The position numbers and the translations under genes are program-made. This document shows, in pieces, positions 25,297 through 34,831 of a DNA stretch of 64,000 nucleotides. This DNA is from UBA668 sp041394605. GTDB lineage: Bacteria > Actinomycetota > Acidimicrobiia > Acidimicrobiales > Ilumatobacteraceae. The DNA is taken from assembly GCA_041394605.1 (NCBI GenBank), contig JAWKHX010000006.1:310001-374000 (forward strand), in the 5' to 3' direction. The notes beneath the pieces were generated by a model, which worked only from the letters and a program-made list of their open reading frames with translations, was not told the DNA's origin and did not search any database. Within the stretch, counting starts at the first letter, position 1, and each line of letters starts with the position of its first letter.

Positions 25297-27251
25297 CGCA
25301 GCGCCCCCAGGCGGGCCATCAGACGATCGACCGAGTCGTCGAACGCCCTGGCGTCGAAGTGCCGGGCGGCGATCTCCAGCAGGCCGTCGTGCGCGGCCTG
25401 CCAGGCGTCGGCGTCGTCGAGCAGGCGGGCTGTCAGGGCCGCCATCTCCTCCGCCGAGTCGGCGACCAGCAGGTCGGCCAGCGCGCCGAGGTGCAACCCC
25501 TCGGCACCGATGGTGGTGGTGACGAACGGGGTGCCGGTGGCCATCGAATCGATCAGCTTGAGGGTGATGCCGGCACCGAACCGCAGCGGCGCGACGTGCA
25601 CCATCCGCTGCGACAGCTCCGCCGCAGGGTCCTCCACCCGGCCGACCACCCGGACCGCCCCACCTGCGCACGCCAGCACGGACGGGGTGGGATCGGCGCC
25701 GACGATCTTCAGCGTCAGGTCCGGATGGGAGCGTTGCAGGATGGGCAGGATGTCGCCGACCAGGTGACGGACGGCGTCGGCGTTGGGCGCGTCCTCGCCG
25801 GACATGAACCCGCCGAAGAAGACGAGACCTTGGCGGGCCGTCCTCGGCGCCACCACAGCCTGCGCGAGGCCGGCCCACGAGACGACCGTCCGGTCGGCCC
25901 CGGGCGCCAGGCGACCGACGAACGCCGCTTCCTCGTCCGACACGCACATCACCACGTCGGCCCACCGCCAGGCGTCCGCGGCAACGTCCAACTCCCGCCG
26001 CGCCTCCGCCTCCATGCCACTGGCCCGCTCGTCACCGAGCAGGTCGAGGAGGCGGGCCTTGCGCATGTCGCGGATGGCGTCGATGGCCTCCACGTCGACC
26101 ACCCGGATCGCCTGCGGCTGGGTGCGGTCGATCACCGGCCGGAAGGTGCGGACGTTGGGCGGTCGGCTGAGCACGACGGCCGAGTAGTGCCCGCTCCGCG
26201 CGGCCAACCACTCCTCCGGCGTCGTGCCCGTCCAGTCCGCCACCTCGACGCCCGCCTCGGCCAGTGGGGGCGCGTAGCGGTCGGCGTGGGACTGGTCCCT
26301 CGCCAAGAGCGTGACGCTGGCCGCGCGGAACCGCTGCGCCATCCGGGTCAGCAGCCGTGCCATCCGTGGATCACCGCTGCCCCGGTCGATCTGCGGGATG
26401 CGGTCGTCGATCACCAGGATCCGATCCACCGTCAGCGAGTCCCGGTCGCGGAGCACGCCACCGGAGCCCGGTGCGAAACGGGCGAGCTCGTCGCGCCAGC
26501 GCTGCCGGAACAGGCCGACGTTGTGCTCGTAGATCTCGATCGCCCTGGTCCGTTGGGTAGAGGCTCCGCGGACGTGCTCCACCGTGGAGCGCGGATCGCA
26601 CACGACCAGGTGGCCCCGGGCGCGCAGTTCGAGCGCCAACTCGACGTCCTCGTAGTAGCCGCGCGGGTAGACGGGGTCGAAGCCACCCAACGCCGAGAAC
26701 ACCGACCGGCGCATGAGCAGGCAGGCGGCCGACGCGTACGGCACGGCCCGCGGGCGCAGCCGGTCCCAGCCCGGCTCCTGGGGGATCACACGGGTGTGGC
26801 CGTCGTTGGTGACCACGGAGCCCACCTCGACGGCCCGCTCGCCACCACTCAGCGCCGGGCTGACCGCCGCCACGTCCGGGCTGGCCTCCAGCACTTCGAG
26901 CAGCGGGGTCAACCAACCGGGGCCGACGATGACGTCGCTGTTGAGCATCAGCAGCAGTTCGCCGCGGGCGTGCATCGCCGCGAGGGTGATGGCCGAACCG
27001 AAGCCGACGTTCAACGGCAGGCGGATCAGCCGGGTGCCGGGCACGGCCGACTCCAGCTCGTCACCAGCGCCGCCGTCCGGCGAGGCGTTGTCGACGACGA
27101 TCACTTCGAACGGCACGTCCGTGTGCTCGGCCAGCGCGGACAGCGCGGACACGGCCAAGTCGGCCCGGCCGTAGACCGCCATCAGCACCGAGATGCGTGG
27201 CACCTCGTGTGGGGCCTGGCGGACCGGACGGTCGAGCGTGCTCGCCGTCAC
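25293..27251 (-). CDS. Two-domain glycosyltransferase (GT2 fused to GT4-like)
   Basis: The 652-residue protein has an N-terminal GT2 domain: ISVLMAVYGRADLAVSAL, VIVVDNASPDGG, metal-binding LMLNSDVIVG (N-S-D about 104-106) and FDPVYPRGYYEDVELALEL. From about residue 285 a GT4-like domain follows, with VRVVDVEAIDAIRDM, GLVFFGGFMSGEDAPNADAV and VAPLRFGAGITLKLIDSMAT. The latter is the nucleotide-sugar binding end of GT-B enzymes. Such fusions add two sugars in turn in polysaccharide or glycolipid assembly. GTG 27251 overlaps the pyruvyl transferase stop (GTGA). Donor and acceptor are unknown. Confidence 0.9.
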   Translation of the reverse strand: MTASTLDRPVRQAPHEVPRISVLMAVYGRADLAVSALSALAEHTDVPFEVIVVDNASPDGGAGDELESAVPGTRLIRLPLNVGFGSAITLAAMHARGELLLMLNSDVIVGPGWLTPLLEVLEASPDVAAVSPALSGGERAVEVGSVVTNDGHTRVIPQEPGWDRLRPRAVPYASAACLLMRRSVFSALGGFDPVYPRGYYEDVELALELRARGHLVVCDPRSTVEHVRGASTQRTRAIEIYEHNVGLFRQRWRDELARFAPGSGGVLRDRDSLTVDRILVIDDRIPQIDRGSGDPRMARLLTRMAQRFRAASVTLLARDQSHADRYAPPLAEAGVEVADWTGTTPEEWLAARSGHYSAVVLSRPPNVRTFRPVIDRTQPQAIRVVDVEAIDAIRDMRKARLLDLLGDERASGMEAEARRELDVAADAWRWADVVMCVSDEEAAFVGRLAPGADRTVVSWAGLAQAVVAPRTARQGLVFFGGFMSGEDAPNADAVRHLVGDILPILQRSHPDLTLKIVGADPTPSVLACAGGAVRVVGRVEDPAAELSQRMVHVAPLRFGAGITLKLIDSMATGTPFVTTTIGAEGLHLGALADLLVADSAEEMAALTARLLDDADAWQAAHDGLLEIAARHFDARAFDDSVDRLMARLGALR

Positions 27252-28816
27252 CGACGCAGCCGCCCGTAGACACGCCGGGGGAGGCGCAGCCAGCGCATGG
27301 TCTTGGTCGCGTGGAGCGCGTCGATCTCCGCCCTTGCCGCGTCGAGGGCTCGCCGGTCCTCCGCCGCTGCTGCCAGCGCCGCCTCCAGTTCGGCGATCCG
27401 CCGATCCTTCTCGCCGAGGCTCGCTGCCAGCTCATCCCGCTCCAGCGCGGCGGCTTCCCCGTTGGCGATGGCCGACGCCAGCTCGGCGATGTGGCGGTCC
27501 CGTTCGTCCACCATCGTGGTGAGGGCGTCGCGTTCCGCCAGCAGCCGGCGGCCGCGCACGGTGTGAGCCGTCCGCACCGCGTCCAGCTCGGCGGTGAGCC
27601 GGGCAACACGGGGCCCGACGTCGACCCGCCCGTCGCCGTCGGCCCGGGCGTGCGCCCGCTCGATCATCGCGGCCACCCGGTCGAAGTGCGCGTCGATCCG
27701 TCGCGTGATGGCGGCCAGCTCGGGGTCCGGCCCGATGGTGGTGAGGACAGAACGCAGCGCCGCCGGCAACTCGTCGGCGACTTCCGCGTAGCCGGCGCGA
27801 TCGCGGAGGTGGTCGACCATCCCGCGCAGCTTGGTCTGACGCGGTGCGTTGAAGACCACGGCGCGCTTGCCGTACGCGATGGCGGTGATCGCGCCGTGCA
27901 TCGACACCCCGACGAAGGCGTCCGACCCGGCGATGAGCGCGGCCACGTCTGCCGGTAGGAGCGGCGCCGTCGGCCGCCACAGCCGCGCCGGATGCGCGGC
28001 ACCGAACGCCGCGGAGAACTCGCGGTCGCCGTGCCCGATGCCCGTCTCGATGAGGACGAGCGAGAGGTCCGGCCGCTCGCCGAGCACTGCGTCCAGCGCC
28101 ATGCTCATCCTGCCGGCGCCTTCGACCATCGAGCCGTTCCCCTGCACCACGATGTACGGGCCCGGCGGCAGCCAGCCGAGCGTGGCGTGCAGCCGGCGGC
28201 GGCGTTCCAGAAGGGCAGGGGCGAAGACCCTCGGCGCGACGAAGCCAGGGTCGGGGACGACATGGATCTCGCGGTCCAGCCCGATCTTCTCCAGCCGCTC
28301 GCGGGAGGTGTGGTCGCGCACCGCGACGTACTCGTGGCGCTCGACGGCGCTGCGGACGAAGGCGGCACGCTCCGCCGGGATGTCGAACGGGATGCCGACG
28401 GCGTTCCACGCGGTGGGCAGTGGTGCCGCCGGGCCGGTGCCGTCGACGAACCAGGTGCTCGGTGCCCGGGCCAGCACCTCTTCCTCGGTGGTGTCGTAGT
28501 GGGGTGCCAGCAGCCGGTCCTCGAAGTGGATGATCTCCCCACCGCCGATGATCAGCGCATCACAGTCCTCGGCGAGCTCGGCCCGGCGGGCGTCGGTGGG
28601 CTCGCCCAGCGGTTCGGCCACCACGCCGCCGTCGCTGGGCACCGGATGCTCCCACCCGAACGGCGCCAGCCGGCGCACCACGAGATCAGGGATCCTCGCG
28701 ACCAGTTCCCGCTCCGTGACCTCGGGCAGCAGCAGGTCGCCGTAGTTGGCGATGTCGAACGTGCCGATCAGCCCGACGGTGGGGGCGTCGCGCCCGTCGT
28801 CCGCCCCCACAGCCAC
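27248..28816 (-). CDS. Polysaccharide pyruvyl transferase family protein with coiled-coil tail
   Basis: Residues about 12-370 form the CsaB/PssM-type pyruvyl transferase domain: TVGLIGTFDIANYGDLLLPE, DALIIGGGEIIHFEDRLLAP, YVAVRDHTSRERLEKIGL, PYIVVQGNGSMVEGAGRM and DAFVGVSMHGAITAIAYGKR. Residues 390-500 are a charged coiled coil (RDRHIAELASAIANGE, EKDRRIAELEAALAAA), ending KTMRWLRLPRRVYGRLRR, a tail often seen on surface glycosyltransferases. The enzyme would move pyruvate from PEP to a sugar as a ketal, giving the glycan negative charge. GTG 28816 is the start. It heads the coupled - strand unit with the GT fusion and YdcF. Confidence 0.88.
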   Translation of the reverse strand: MAVGADDGRDAPTVGLIGTFDIANYGDLLLPEVTERELVARIPDLVVRRLAPFGWEHPVPSDGGVVAEPLGEPTDARRAELAEDCDALIIGGGEIIHFEDRLLAPHYDTTEEEVLARAPSTWFVDGTGPAAPLPTAWNAVGIPFDIPAERAAFVRSAVERHEYVAVRDHTSRERLEKIGLDREIHVVPDPGFVAPRVFAPALLERRRRLHATLGWLPPGPYIVVQGNGSMVEGAGRMSMALDAVLGERPDLSLVLIETGIGHGDREFSAAFGAAHPARLWRPTAPLLPADVAALIAGSDAFVGVSMHGAITAIAYGKRAVVFNAPRQTKLRGMVDHLRDRAGYAEVADELPAALRSVLTTIGPDPELAAITRRIDAHFDRVAAMIERAHARADGDGRVDVGPRVARLTAELDAVRTAHTVRGRRLLAERDALTTMVDERDRHIAELASAIANGEAAALERDELAASLGEKDRRIAELEAALAAAAEDRRALDAARAEIDALHATKTMRWLRLPRRVYGRLRR

Positions 28817-28905
28817 TTCGGCACGCTACCACGCCCCCCGAATGTGAGGGAGTCGCCGGGTTGAGATCTCAGGCCCTCCGATGCCGTCCGCGGGGACGCA
28901 ACTGG

Positions 28906-29613
28906 CTATGCGGTCGACGGCACGGGCTCGGACACCGCGATCGTGTCGCCGGCGGCCAGCGGGGCCCGGGCACAGCCCTTGATCATCAGCCAGAGGGCGA
29001 ACACCATCTCCTGGACGCCGATCGGCAGCGCGAGCAGCACATAGCCGGTCACCTCGGTGTCGTGGAGCAGTGCCAGTACCGCACCGGCCGCCATCGCCAC
29101 CACGCCCACCAGGCCCCAGCCCGACAGCCAACGTGGCACCAGCCGGGCGCGGTAGAAGGCGAGGTAGTAGAGGCCCGCGCCCAGGCAGAAGGCGAGCACG
29201 GCCACCACCGCGGCGCGGTCGTGACCCGCCACCAGGGAGTCGCCGATGGACGGTGACGTCGCCGTGTCGGCTCCCGAAGTGCGGGCCAACGTCAGGATCG
29301 ACAGGTAGCTCACGGAGCCGACGAGGTAGAAGACGCCCTCGATGGTCCGGAACACCACCGAGCCCATGGCGACCGCGGCACTCGACCGCCGCACCACCGG
29401 GTACAGGGCGACAGCGATGCCGACGCTGCACACCGCCGCCACGATGGACAGGAGGGTCGCCAACGCCATCCGGGTCTGGTGGTCGGCAACCTCACTCAGG
29501 AAGCCGCTGCCAGTGAGATCGGGCATCAACCCGGCGCCCACCAGCGACGCCGGGGTGGCGATGACGAACAGCACCCCGGCCGCAACCTCGTTCTTCCGAG
29601 TCGAGCCCATCAC
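28906..29613 (-). CDS. DUF4386-family membrane protein
   Basis: A 235-residue protein with about six hydrophobic segments. The start STRKNEVAAGVLFVIATPAS, then VADHQTRMALATLLSIVAAV and FRTIEGVFYLVGSVSYLSIL match the DUF4386 pattern, whose role is unknown. The end ALWLMIKGCARA is also typical. GTG 29613 or ATG 29610 are equally possible. It stands alone between the glycan unit and the tRNA genes. Confidence 0.85.
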   Translation of the reverse strand: MMGSTRKNEVAAGVLFVIATPASLVGAGLMPDLTGSGFLSEVADHQTRMALATLLSIVAAVCSVGIAVALYPVVRRSSAAVAMGSVVFRTIEGVFYLVGSVSYLSILTLARTSGADTATSPSIGDSLVAGHDRAAVVAVLAFCLGAGLYYLAFYRARLVPRWLSGWGLVGVVAMAAGAVLALLHDTEVTGYVLLALPIGVQEMVFALWLMIKGCARAPLAAGDTIAVSEPVPSTA

Positions 29614-29736
29614 AGCCGAGCCTCCTCCGTGGGAGCGCCAGGGACCGTCCCACCGGTCTCAGCATGGGCGTCCGGCCACCTCGCGGCCAGGGCCGAAGTC
29701 CTGTTCGGCGGTCTTGCACAGCGTCGGCCCAGGTAG

Positions 29737-29809
29737 TGGGGCGGGTGGGGATCGAACCCACGACCCAGGGATTATGAGTCCCCTGCTCTGACCACTGAGC
29801 TACCGCCCC
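29737..29809 (-). tRNA. tRNA-Met, elongator type (anticodon CAT)
   Basis: The minus strand from 29809 forms a 73-base cloverleaf: acceptor GGGGCGG, D arm AGCTCAGTGGTCAGAGC, anticodon loop CTCATAA, T loop GGTTCGATCCC and discriminator A. CAT with a paired first acceptor position and no GGG/CCC initiator stem points to elongator Met. A tRNA-Ile2 read through lysidine at C34 cannot be excluded by sequence alone. CCA is not encoded. Confidence 0.92.
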
Positions 29810-30005
29810 GCGCGTCCGCGGACGCTCGGGTGAGGCTACCCGGCCCCATTCTGTGGTCCGGATCCGCGCGCAGGCCGCAACGATCCAGCCCCAGTTCGGG
29901 CGACGGTGAGATCCAGCCCCAGAAGCCCCGGGTGGCACGGGAATCGGAATCGGAGAAAGTGAAACGAGGCGAGCCGGTGGGACCGGACTCGCCTCGTCAA
30001 CGTGG

Positions 30006-30078
30006 CTCCGAGAGCAGGGCTCGAACCTGCGACCCGCTGATTAACAGTCAGCTGCTCTGCCAACTGAGCTATCTCGGA
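30006..30078 (-). tRNA. tRNA-Asn (anticodon GTT)
   Basis: The minus strand from 30078 gives acceptor TCCGAGA, D arm AGCTCAGTTGGCAGAGC, anticodon loop CTGTTAA, T arm GCAGGTTCGAGCCCTGC and discriminator G. Anticodon GTT reads Asn. It lies 32 bases downstream of rpoD and may be co-transcribed with it. Confidence 0.95.
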
Positions 30079-30110
30079 AAGGCGTCAAGGAGGATAGCAA
30101 GACCCGCCGG

Positions 30111-31370
30111 TCACTCCTCCTCCAGAAACTCCTTCAACCGCTGCGAACGCATCGGGTGGCGCAGCTTGGCCAGCGTCTTGGCCTCGATCTGGCGGATGCG
30201 CTCCCGGGTGACGCCGAACTCGCGGCCGACGTCCTCCAGCGTGCGGGCCTGGCCGTCGTCCAGCCCGAAGCGCATGCGCACGATCTCCTGCTCCCGCTCG
30301 GTCAGCTCGCCCAGGGCTTCCTCCACCGCCTGGGTCAGCATCCGCTTCGTGGCCATGTCCGCCGGCGCGTCCGCGGACAGGTCCTCGATGAAGTCGGCGA
30401 GGTTGGAGTCGTCCTCCTCCCCCACCGGCGAGTCCAGCGACAATGGGTCCTGGCTGATCCGCAGGATCTCGCGGATGCGCTCCGGCGACATGCCGCAGCG
30501 GTCGGCCAGTTCGTCCAGCGTGGGCTCGCGCTCCATCTCCTGGTGCATCTGGCGCTGCATGCGCAGCACCCGGTTCATGCTCTCCACCATGTGCACCGGG
30601 ATGCGGATGGTGCGCGCCTGGTCGGCGATGGAGCGGGTGATGGCCTGGCGGATCCACCAGGTGGCGTAGGTGGAGAACTTGAACCCCTTGGTGTGGTCGA
30701 ACTTGTCGACCGCCCGCATCAGGCCGAGGTTGCCTTCCTGGATGAGGTCCAGGAACTGCATGCCCCGCCCGCTGTAGCGCTTGGCGATGGACACCACCAG
30801 CCGCAGGTTGGCTTGGATCAGCTCGCCCTTGGCCAACTGCCCGTCGTGCACGACGCGCTGCAGCTGGCGGCGCTCCATCGCATCCGTCACGGAGTCCAGC
30901 TGCTCGGCGGCCGCGTTGCCGGCGGCGATGTCGCTGGCCAGCGAGCGCTCCTCGTCCACCGTCAGCAGATCGACCCGGCCGATCTCCTTCAGGTACATGC
31001 GCACGGTGTCCGAGGTGTTGCCGTCGCCGGTGCGTTCGGCATTCAGCCGGGCGGCGCGACGGCGGCGCCGGCGGGCCAGCACCCCATCCGCCTTTTCCTC
31101 CGCCGGCTCCGGCCGATCCACTCCCTCGGGAGGCGTGACGTCCTGCAGTTCGTCCTCGCCCTCGATGGTGATGCCCTTGGCGGACAAGTGCTGTTGCACT
31201 TCGGCCAGCACGTCGCCGGTGAGTTCCACACGACGCAGCACGTGGGCGATCTCCTCGGCGTGCAGCGTGCCGGCCGCCGAACCGCGCGCCAGCATCTGCT
31301 GCCACTCGTCGGCGTCGACCCCCTCGTAGGGCGTCGCGCTGGACCTCGTCGCTTCGGACGAACTGCTCAC
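30111..31370 (-). CDS. rpoD: RNA polymerase primary sigma factor RpoD (sigma-70)
   Basis: GTG 31370 overlaps the dnaG stop (GTGA). The 419-residue protein has region 1.2 (DTVRMYLKEIGRVDLLT), region 2 (LRLVVSIAKRYSGRGMQFLD, GLMRAVDKFDHTKGFKFSTY, ATWWIRQAITRSIADQ), region 3 (TLDELADRCGMSPERIREIL) and region 4 (EVGREFGVTRERIRQIEAKT type) ending LKEFLEEE. The basic linker LARRRRRRAARLNAE is common in actinobacterial primary sigma factors. It directs RNA polymerase to housekeeping promoters. With dnaG upstream this is the classic macromolecular synthesis pair, here preceded by terC. Confidence 0.97.
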   Translation of the reverse strand: MSSSSEATRSSATPYEGVDADEWQQMLARGSAAGTLHAEEIAHVLRRVELTGDVLAEVQQHLSAKGITIEGEDELQDVTPPEGVDRPEPAEEKADGVLARRRRRRAARLNAERTGDGNTSDTVRMYLKEIGRVDLLTVDEERSLASDIAAGNAAAEQLDSVTDAMERRQLQRVVHDGQLAKGELIQANLRLVVSIAKRYSGRGMQFLDLIQEGNLGLMRAVDKFDHTKGFKFSTYATWWIRQAITRSIADQARTIRIPVHMVESMNRVLRMQRQMHQEMEREPTLDELADRCGMSPERIREILRISQDPLSLDSPVGEEDDSNLADFIEDLSADAPADMATKRMLTQAVEEALGELTEREQEIVRMRFGLDDGQARTLEDVGREFGVTRERIRQIEAKTLAKLRHPMRSQRLKEFLEEE

Positions 31371-33111
31371 TCCGGCTCCCTCGTGCACCCTTGCAGCCAC
31401 CCTAGCAACGCCTCGGCCGCTGCTTCGGACGCGCCGGGGTCGTCCATCTGCTCCAGCGCCAGGCGGGCGTCACGCATCGCGCGCAACTCCTCCACGTCCA
31501 CCACCGTGCGCCGTCGGGTGAGTTGGCGTCGGGTCGCGGCAGCGATCAGATTGCGGGCCTCCAGCGCAGGGTCCACGTCCAGATCTGCCACTGCGGCGCG
31601 TTCCAGCAACTCCCGCGCCTCGGGATCCGCCAACTCCAGCGCGGCCTCCACCGCGCCGCCGGCGTCGGCGACGGCGAGGAAGGCGCGGCGGGCCACATCG
31701 TCGCCGAACAGGTCCTCCACCAGCCACGGCGCGATGTCGTCCCATCGCTGCAGCAGCATCGCCACGGCCACGAACTCGGCGTTCTCCGAAGGGCCCTTGC
31801 GCTGCGGCGCTGCCACCCGGATGGTGGGCGCCCGCACACCCCGCTCGGCCACGGCCACCAGGTCCTGCACGGGCAGGCCCACGTGCGACGCCACCTGCCC
31901 GGCGTAGATCTTGCGGACGTCGACGTTGGGGTGCTCGTTCACCAGCGCCATCGCGTCCTGCGCCATGCGAGCGCGGTCCTCCGGCGAGCGCAGCGCCCGG
32001 GCGTTCAGCACCCGAGACAGGCGGTACCCGAGGTACGGCTCGGCGTGCTCCACGGCGTGACGCAGCGCGTCGGGGTCGCTGACTGCCAGGTCGCCCGGGT
32101 CCTTCCCGTCGGGGAAGTGGGCCACGCGCACCCGCACCTGGTACTTGTCCTCCCACTCGTAGAACTTCTGGGCGGCCCCCTGGCCGGCGGCGTCGGCGTC
32201 GAAGGCCAGCACCACCTCGCTGGCGAAGCGCTTCATCAGCCGCACATGGTCCTCGGTGAGGGCCGTGCCGCAGGTGGCCACGGCGCGGGCCAGCCCGCTG
32301 CGGTGGAAGCCGATGACGTCGGTGTACCCCTCGCACACGATCACCTGGTCGGCCGTGACGATCTCGGCCTTCGCCCAGTTCAACCCGTAGAGGGTCTTCG
32401 ACTTGGCGTAGATGGGGGTCTCGCTGGAGTTCTTGTACTTCGCCGGGTCGGTGCTGCCCGGCAGGATCCGCCCGCCGAAGGCCACGGGGTCGCCGCTGTC
32501 GGTGAAGATCGGGAACATCACCCGGGCGCGGAAGGAGTCCTGCATGCGCCCGGCCTTGTTCGTGAAGCCCAGGCCCGTGTCGCGCAGCACTTCGGCGGGC
32601 ATGCCGAGGTCGCGGCACAGGGCGTCCCAGTCGTCGGGGGCGTAGCCCAGCTTGAACTGGCGAGCCACGTCGCCGGCCAGGCCGCGTCGGCGCAGGTAGT
32701 CGCGGGCGGCGCGGGCGTCGGGCCCGGTGAGCAGGCGTTCGTGGTACCAGTCCACCGCCTTGTGCATGGCCTCGATGAGTTGCTTGCGGCGCTGCCGGTC
32801 GCGCCCTTCCCCACCACTCGTGTAACGCAGTTGGATGCCCGCCTTGGCGGCCAGCGACTCCACCGCGGTGACGAAGTCCACGTGTTCGATCTCTTGCACG
32901 AACTTGAACACGTCACCCGCCGCGCCGCACCCGAAGCAGCGGTAACGACCGGTCTCGTCGCGCACGTTGAACGAGCCCGTCCGCTCGGCGTGGAAGGGCA
33001 CAGTCCCACCCAGTTGCGTCCGACACGGCGCAGCGCGACATACCCCTGGACGACGTCGGAGAGCACCACGGTGGCCCGCAGGCGCTCCAGGTCGTCCTCG
33101 TGAATCGCCAT
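31367..33111 (-). CDS. dnaG: DNA primase DnaG, one apparent frameshift
   Basis: ATG 33111 gives AIHEDDLERLRATVVLSDVV and GRNWVGLCP. At about 33003 one C seems lost from a C run. The frame then resumes as FHAERTGSFNVRDETGRYRC and FGCGAAGDVFKFVQEIEHVD, completing the CHC2 zinc finger (C-x2-H...C-x2-C). The TOPRIM centre has VIVCEGYTDVIGFHRSG and LAFDADAAGQGAAQKF. Length is about 580 codons, normal. DnaG makes RNA primers at the fork and is essential, so the shift is almost certainly a homopolymer error. Stop overlaps the rpoD GTG. Start lies 10 bases after terC. Confidence 0.95.
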
Positions 33112-33121
33112 CGCGGCGACC

Positions 33122-34096
33122 CTACTCGGCGGGAATCTCGATCGTGTCGGCCTGATCGGACTGCTTCAAGGAGAAGCCGATCGAGGCCAGGAGGACGATG
33201 GCGATGACCGTGAGGCTCAGCCAGGTGGGGATGTGGTACCAGGTGTGGATGAGCATCTTCACGCCCACGAAGGCGAGGATGATCGCCAGGCCCTCCTGCA
33301 GGTAGCTGAACCTGGCGTGCATGTCGGCAAGCAGGAAATAGAGGGCCCGCAGACCGAGGATGGCGAACGCGTTCGACGCGAACACGATGAACTGCTCGTG
33401 GCTGACGGCCAGCACGGCGGGCACGGAGTCCACCGCGAACAGCACGTCGGTGGCCTCCACCAGCAGCAGCACGGCGAACAGCGGGGTGGCCAGCCGCTTG
33501 CCCGACACCTTGGTGAACAGCTTCTGGCCGTCCATCTGGTCGGTGAGCGGCACCACCTTGTGCACCAGCTTGAGGAATCGGCTCTTCGAGGGATCCACGT
33601 GCTCGTCCTCGCTGAACACCAACTTCAACGCGGTGAACAGCAAGAACGCGCCGAACACGTAGAGCACCCAGTCGAACTTCTCGATCAGCGCGACCCCGGC
33701 GAAGATGAAGACGGCTCGCATCACCAACGCCCCGAAGATGCCCCAGAACAGCACCCGGTGCTGGTACTTGGGCGGCACCGCGAAGTAGCTGAGGATCAGC
33801 GCCCAGACGAAGACGTTGTCCACACTGAGGCTCTTCTCGATGAGGTAGCCGGAGTAGTACTCCCCTGCCGCTCCGCCGCCGAAGCCCCACCACACCACCA
33901 GGCCGAATGCCAGCCCGATGCTGATCCACACGGCCGACTCGATGGCCGCTTCCTTGGTGCGGACCTCGTGGCTCTCCTTGTGCACCACCAGCAGGTCCAC
34001 CAGCAGGAGGACGGCGATGATGGCGAGGAGCGCGATCCACCACTCCCAGGCGACGTCGATGTCGACGAACTTGCTGCGGTCGACCGCCAGGAGCAT
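33122..34096 (-). CDS. TerC-family integral membrane protein
   Basis: The 324-residue protein has about eight membrane segments and the TerC signature: EKSLSVDNVFVWALILSYFA, VFGAFLLFTALKLVFSEDE and LLLVEATDVLFAVDSVPAVL. The Asp-rich positions SVDNVF and ATDVLFAVDS are thought to bind metal. TerC proteins are linked to tellurite resistance and, more generally, to manganese export and metal loading of secreted proteins. It starts at ATG 34096, three bases after the AIM24 gene ends, and is followed 10 bases later by dnaG. The four genes therefore form one unit. Confidence 0.93.
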   Translation of the reverse strand: MLLAVDRSKFVDIDVAWEWWIALLAIIAVLLLVDLLVVHKESHEVRTKEAAIESAVWISIGLAFGLVVWWGFGGGAAGEYYSGYLIEKSLSVDNVFVWALILSYFAVPPKYQHRVLFWGIFGALVMRAVFIFAGVALIEKFDWVLYVFGAFLLFTALKLVFSEDEHVDPSKSRFLKLVHKVVPLTDQMDGQKLFTKVSGKRLATPLFAVLLLVEATDVLFAVDSVPAVLAVSHEQFIVFASNAFAILGLRALYFLLADMHARFSYLQEGLAIILAFVGVKMLIHTWYHIPTWLSLTVIAIVLLASIGFSLKQSDQADTIEIPAE

Positions 34097-34099
34097 GTG

Positions 34100-34831
34100 T
34101 CAGTCCCGGCCGAACAGGCCGCCGGCAATGCCGCCGACGCCGCTGCCCGAGTTGCTGGTGCCCACGGCAGCGGTGATCCAGCCGAGCAACTCGTTGGGGT
34201 TGCGCGTCTGGGTCCACACCTTGCCGGGGCCGGTGAAGTCGAACACCAGGCCCTCACCACTCTTGAACGTCTGCACCCAGCCGCCACCTGCGGCCTTGCG
34301 GATGCCCATGGTGATGGAGTCCTCGTAGGCGACCATGTGGCCGGTGTCCACCGTGATCGTCTGGCCGGCCTGCAGGTTCCACACCTCCAGCGCGCCGTAA
34401 CAGGCGAACACCACGGTGCCCTGCCCGTCGGCCCGGACGATGAAGCCACCCTCGCTGCCGAACATGTTCTTGAACCCGCCCCACTTGGCGTCGATGTTCA
34501 CCGACGCCTCGTTGGCCAGCCAGGAGCCCTTCTGGATGAACACGGCGCGGCCCGGCGGCACGTCGTAGGTGGTGATGTCGCCCGGCAGGCGGGCCGCGAC
34601 ATCCACGAACCCGCCCGACGCCGGCGCCGTGTAGGTGCTGACGAAGAAGCTTTCACCGCCGAGCGCGGCGCGCTTCAACGACTTCATGATCCCGCCCTCG
34701 GCCTTGGCCTCGAGCGTGACGCCGGCGGACATGGCCATCATCGCCCCGCTCTCCACCCGCACCGGTTCCCCGGCGGCGAGGGTGAGACGAGCGACACCGT
34801 ACGCGGGCCCCTGACGGGTCTGCACCTGCAT
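34100..34831 (-). CDS. AIM24/TIGR00266-family protein
   Basis: A 243-residue, all-beta protein: AYGVARLTLAAGEPVRVESG, AMMAMSAGVTLEAKAEGG, SFFVSTYTAPASGGFVDVA, SWLANEASVNIDAKWGGFKN and GEGLVFDFTGPGKVWTQTRN. It ends with a Gly-rich tail GSGVGGIAGGLFGRD. This is the AIM24 jelly-roll family, found in bacteria and mitochondria, with no established biochemical activity. The Gly-rich tail is usual. Three bases separate it from terC, with which AIM24-like genes often occur. Confidence 0.9.
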   Translation of the reverse strand: MQVQTRQGPAYGVARLTLAAGEPVRVESGAMMAMSAGVTLEAKAEGGIMKSLKRAALGGESFFVSTYTAPASGGFVDVAARLPGDITTYDVPPGRAVFIQKGSWLANEASVNIDAKWGGFKNMFGSEGGFIVRADGQGTVVFACYGALEVWNLQAGQTITVDTGHMVAYEDSITMGIRKAAGGGWVQTFKSGEGLVFDFTGPGKVWTQTRNPNELLGWITAAVGTSNSGSGVGGIAGGLFGRD

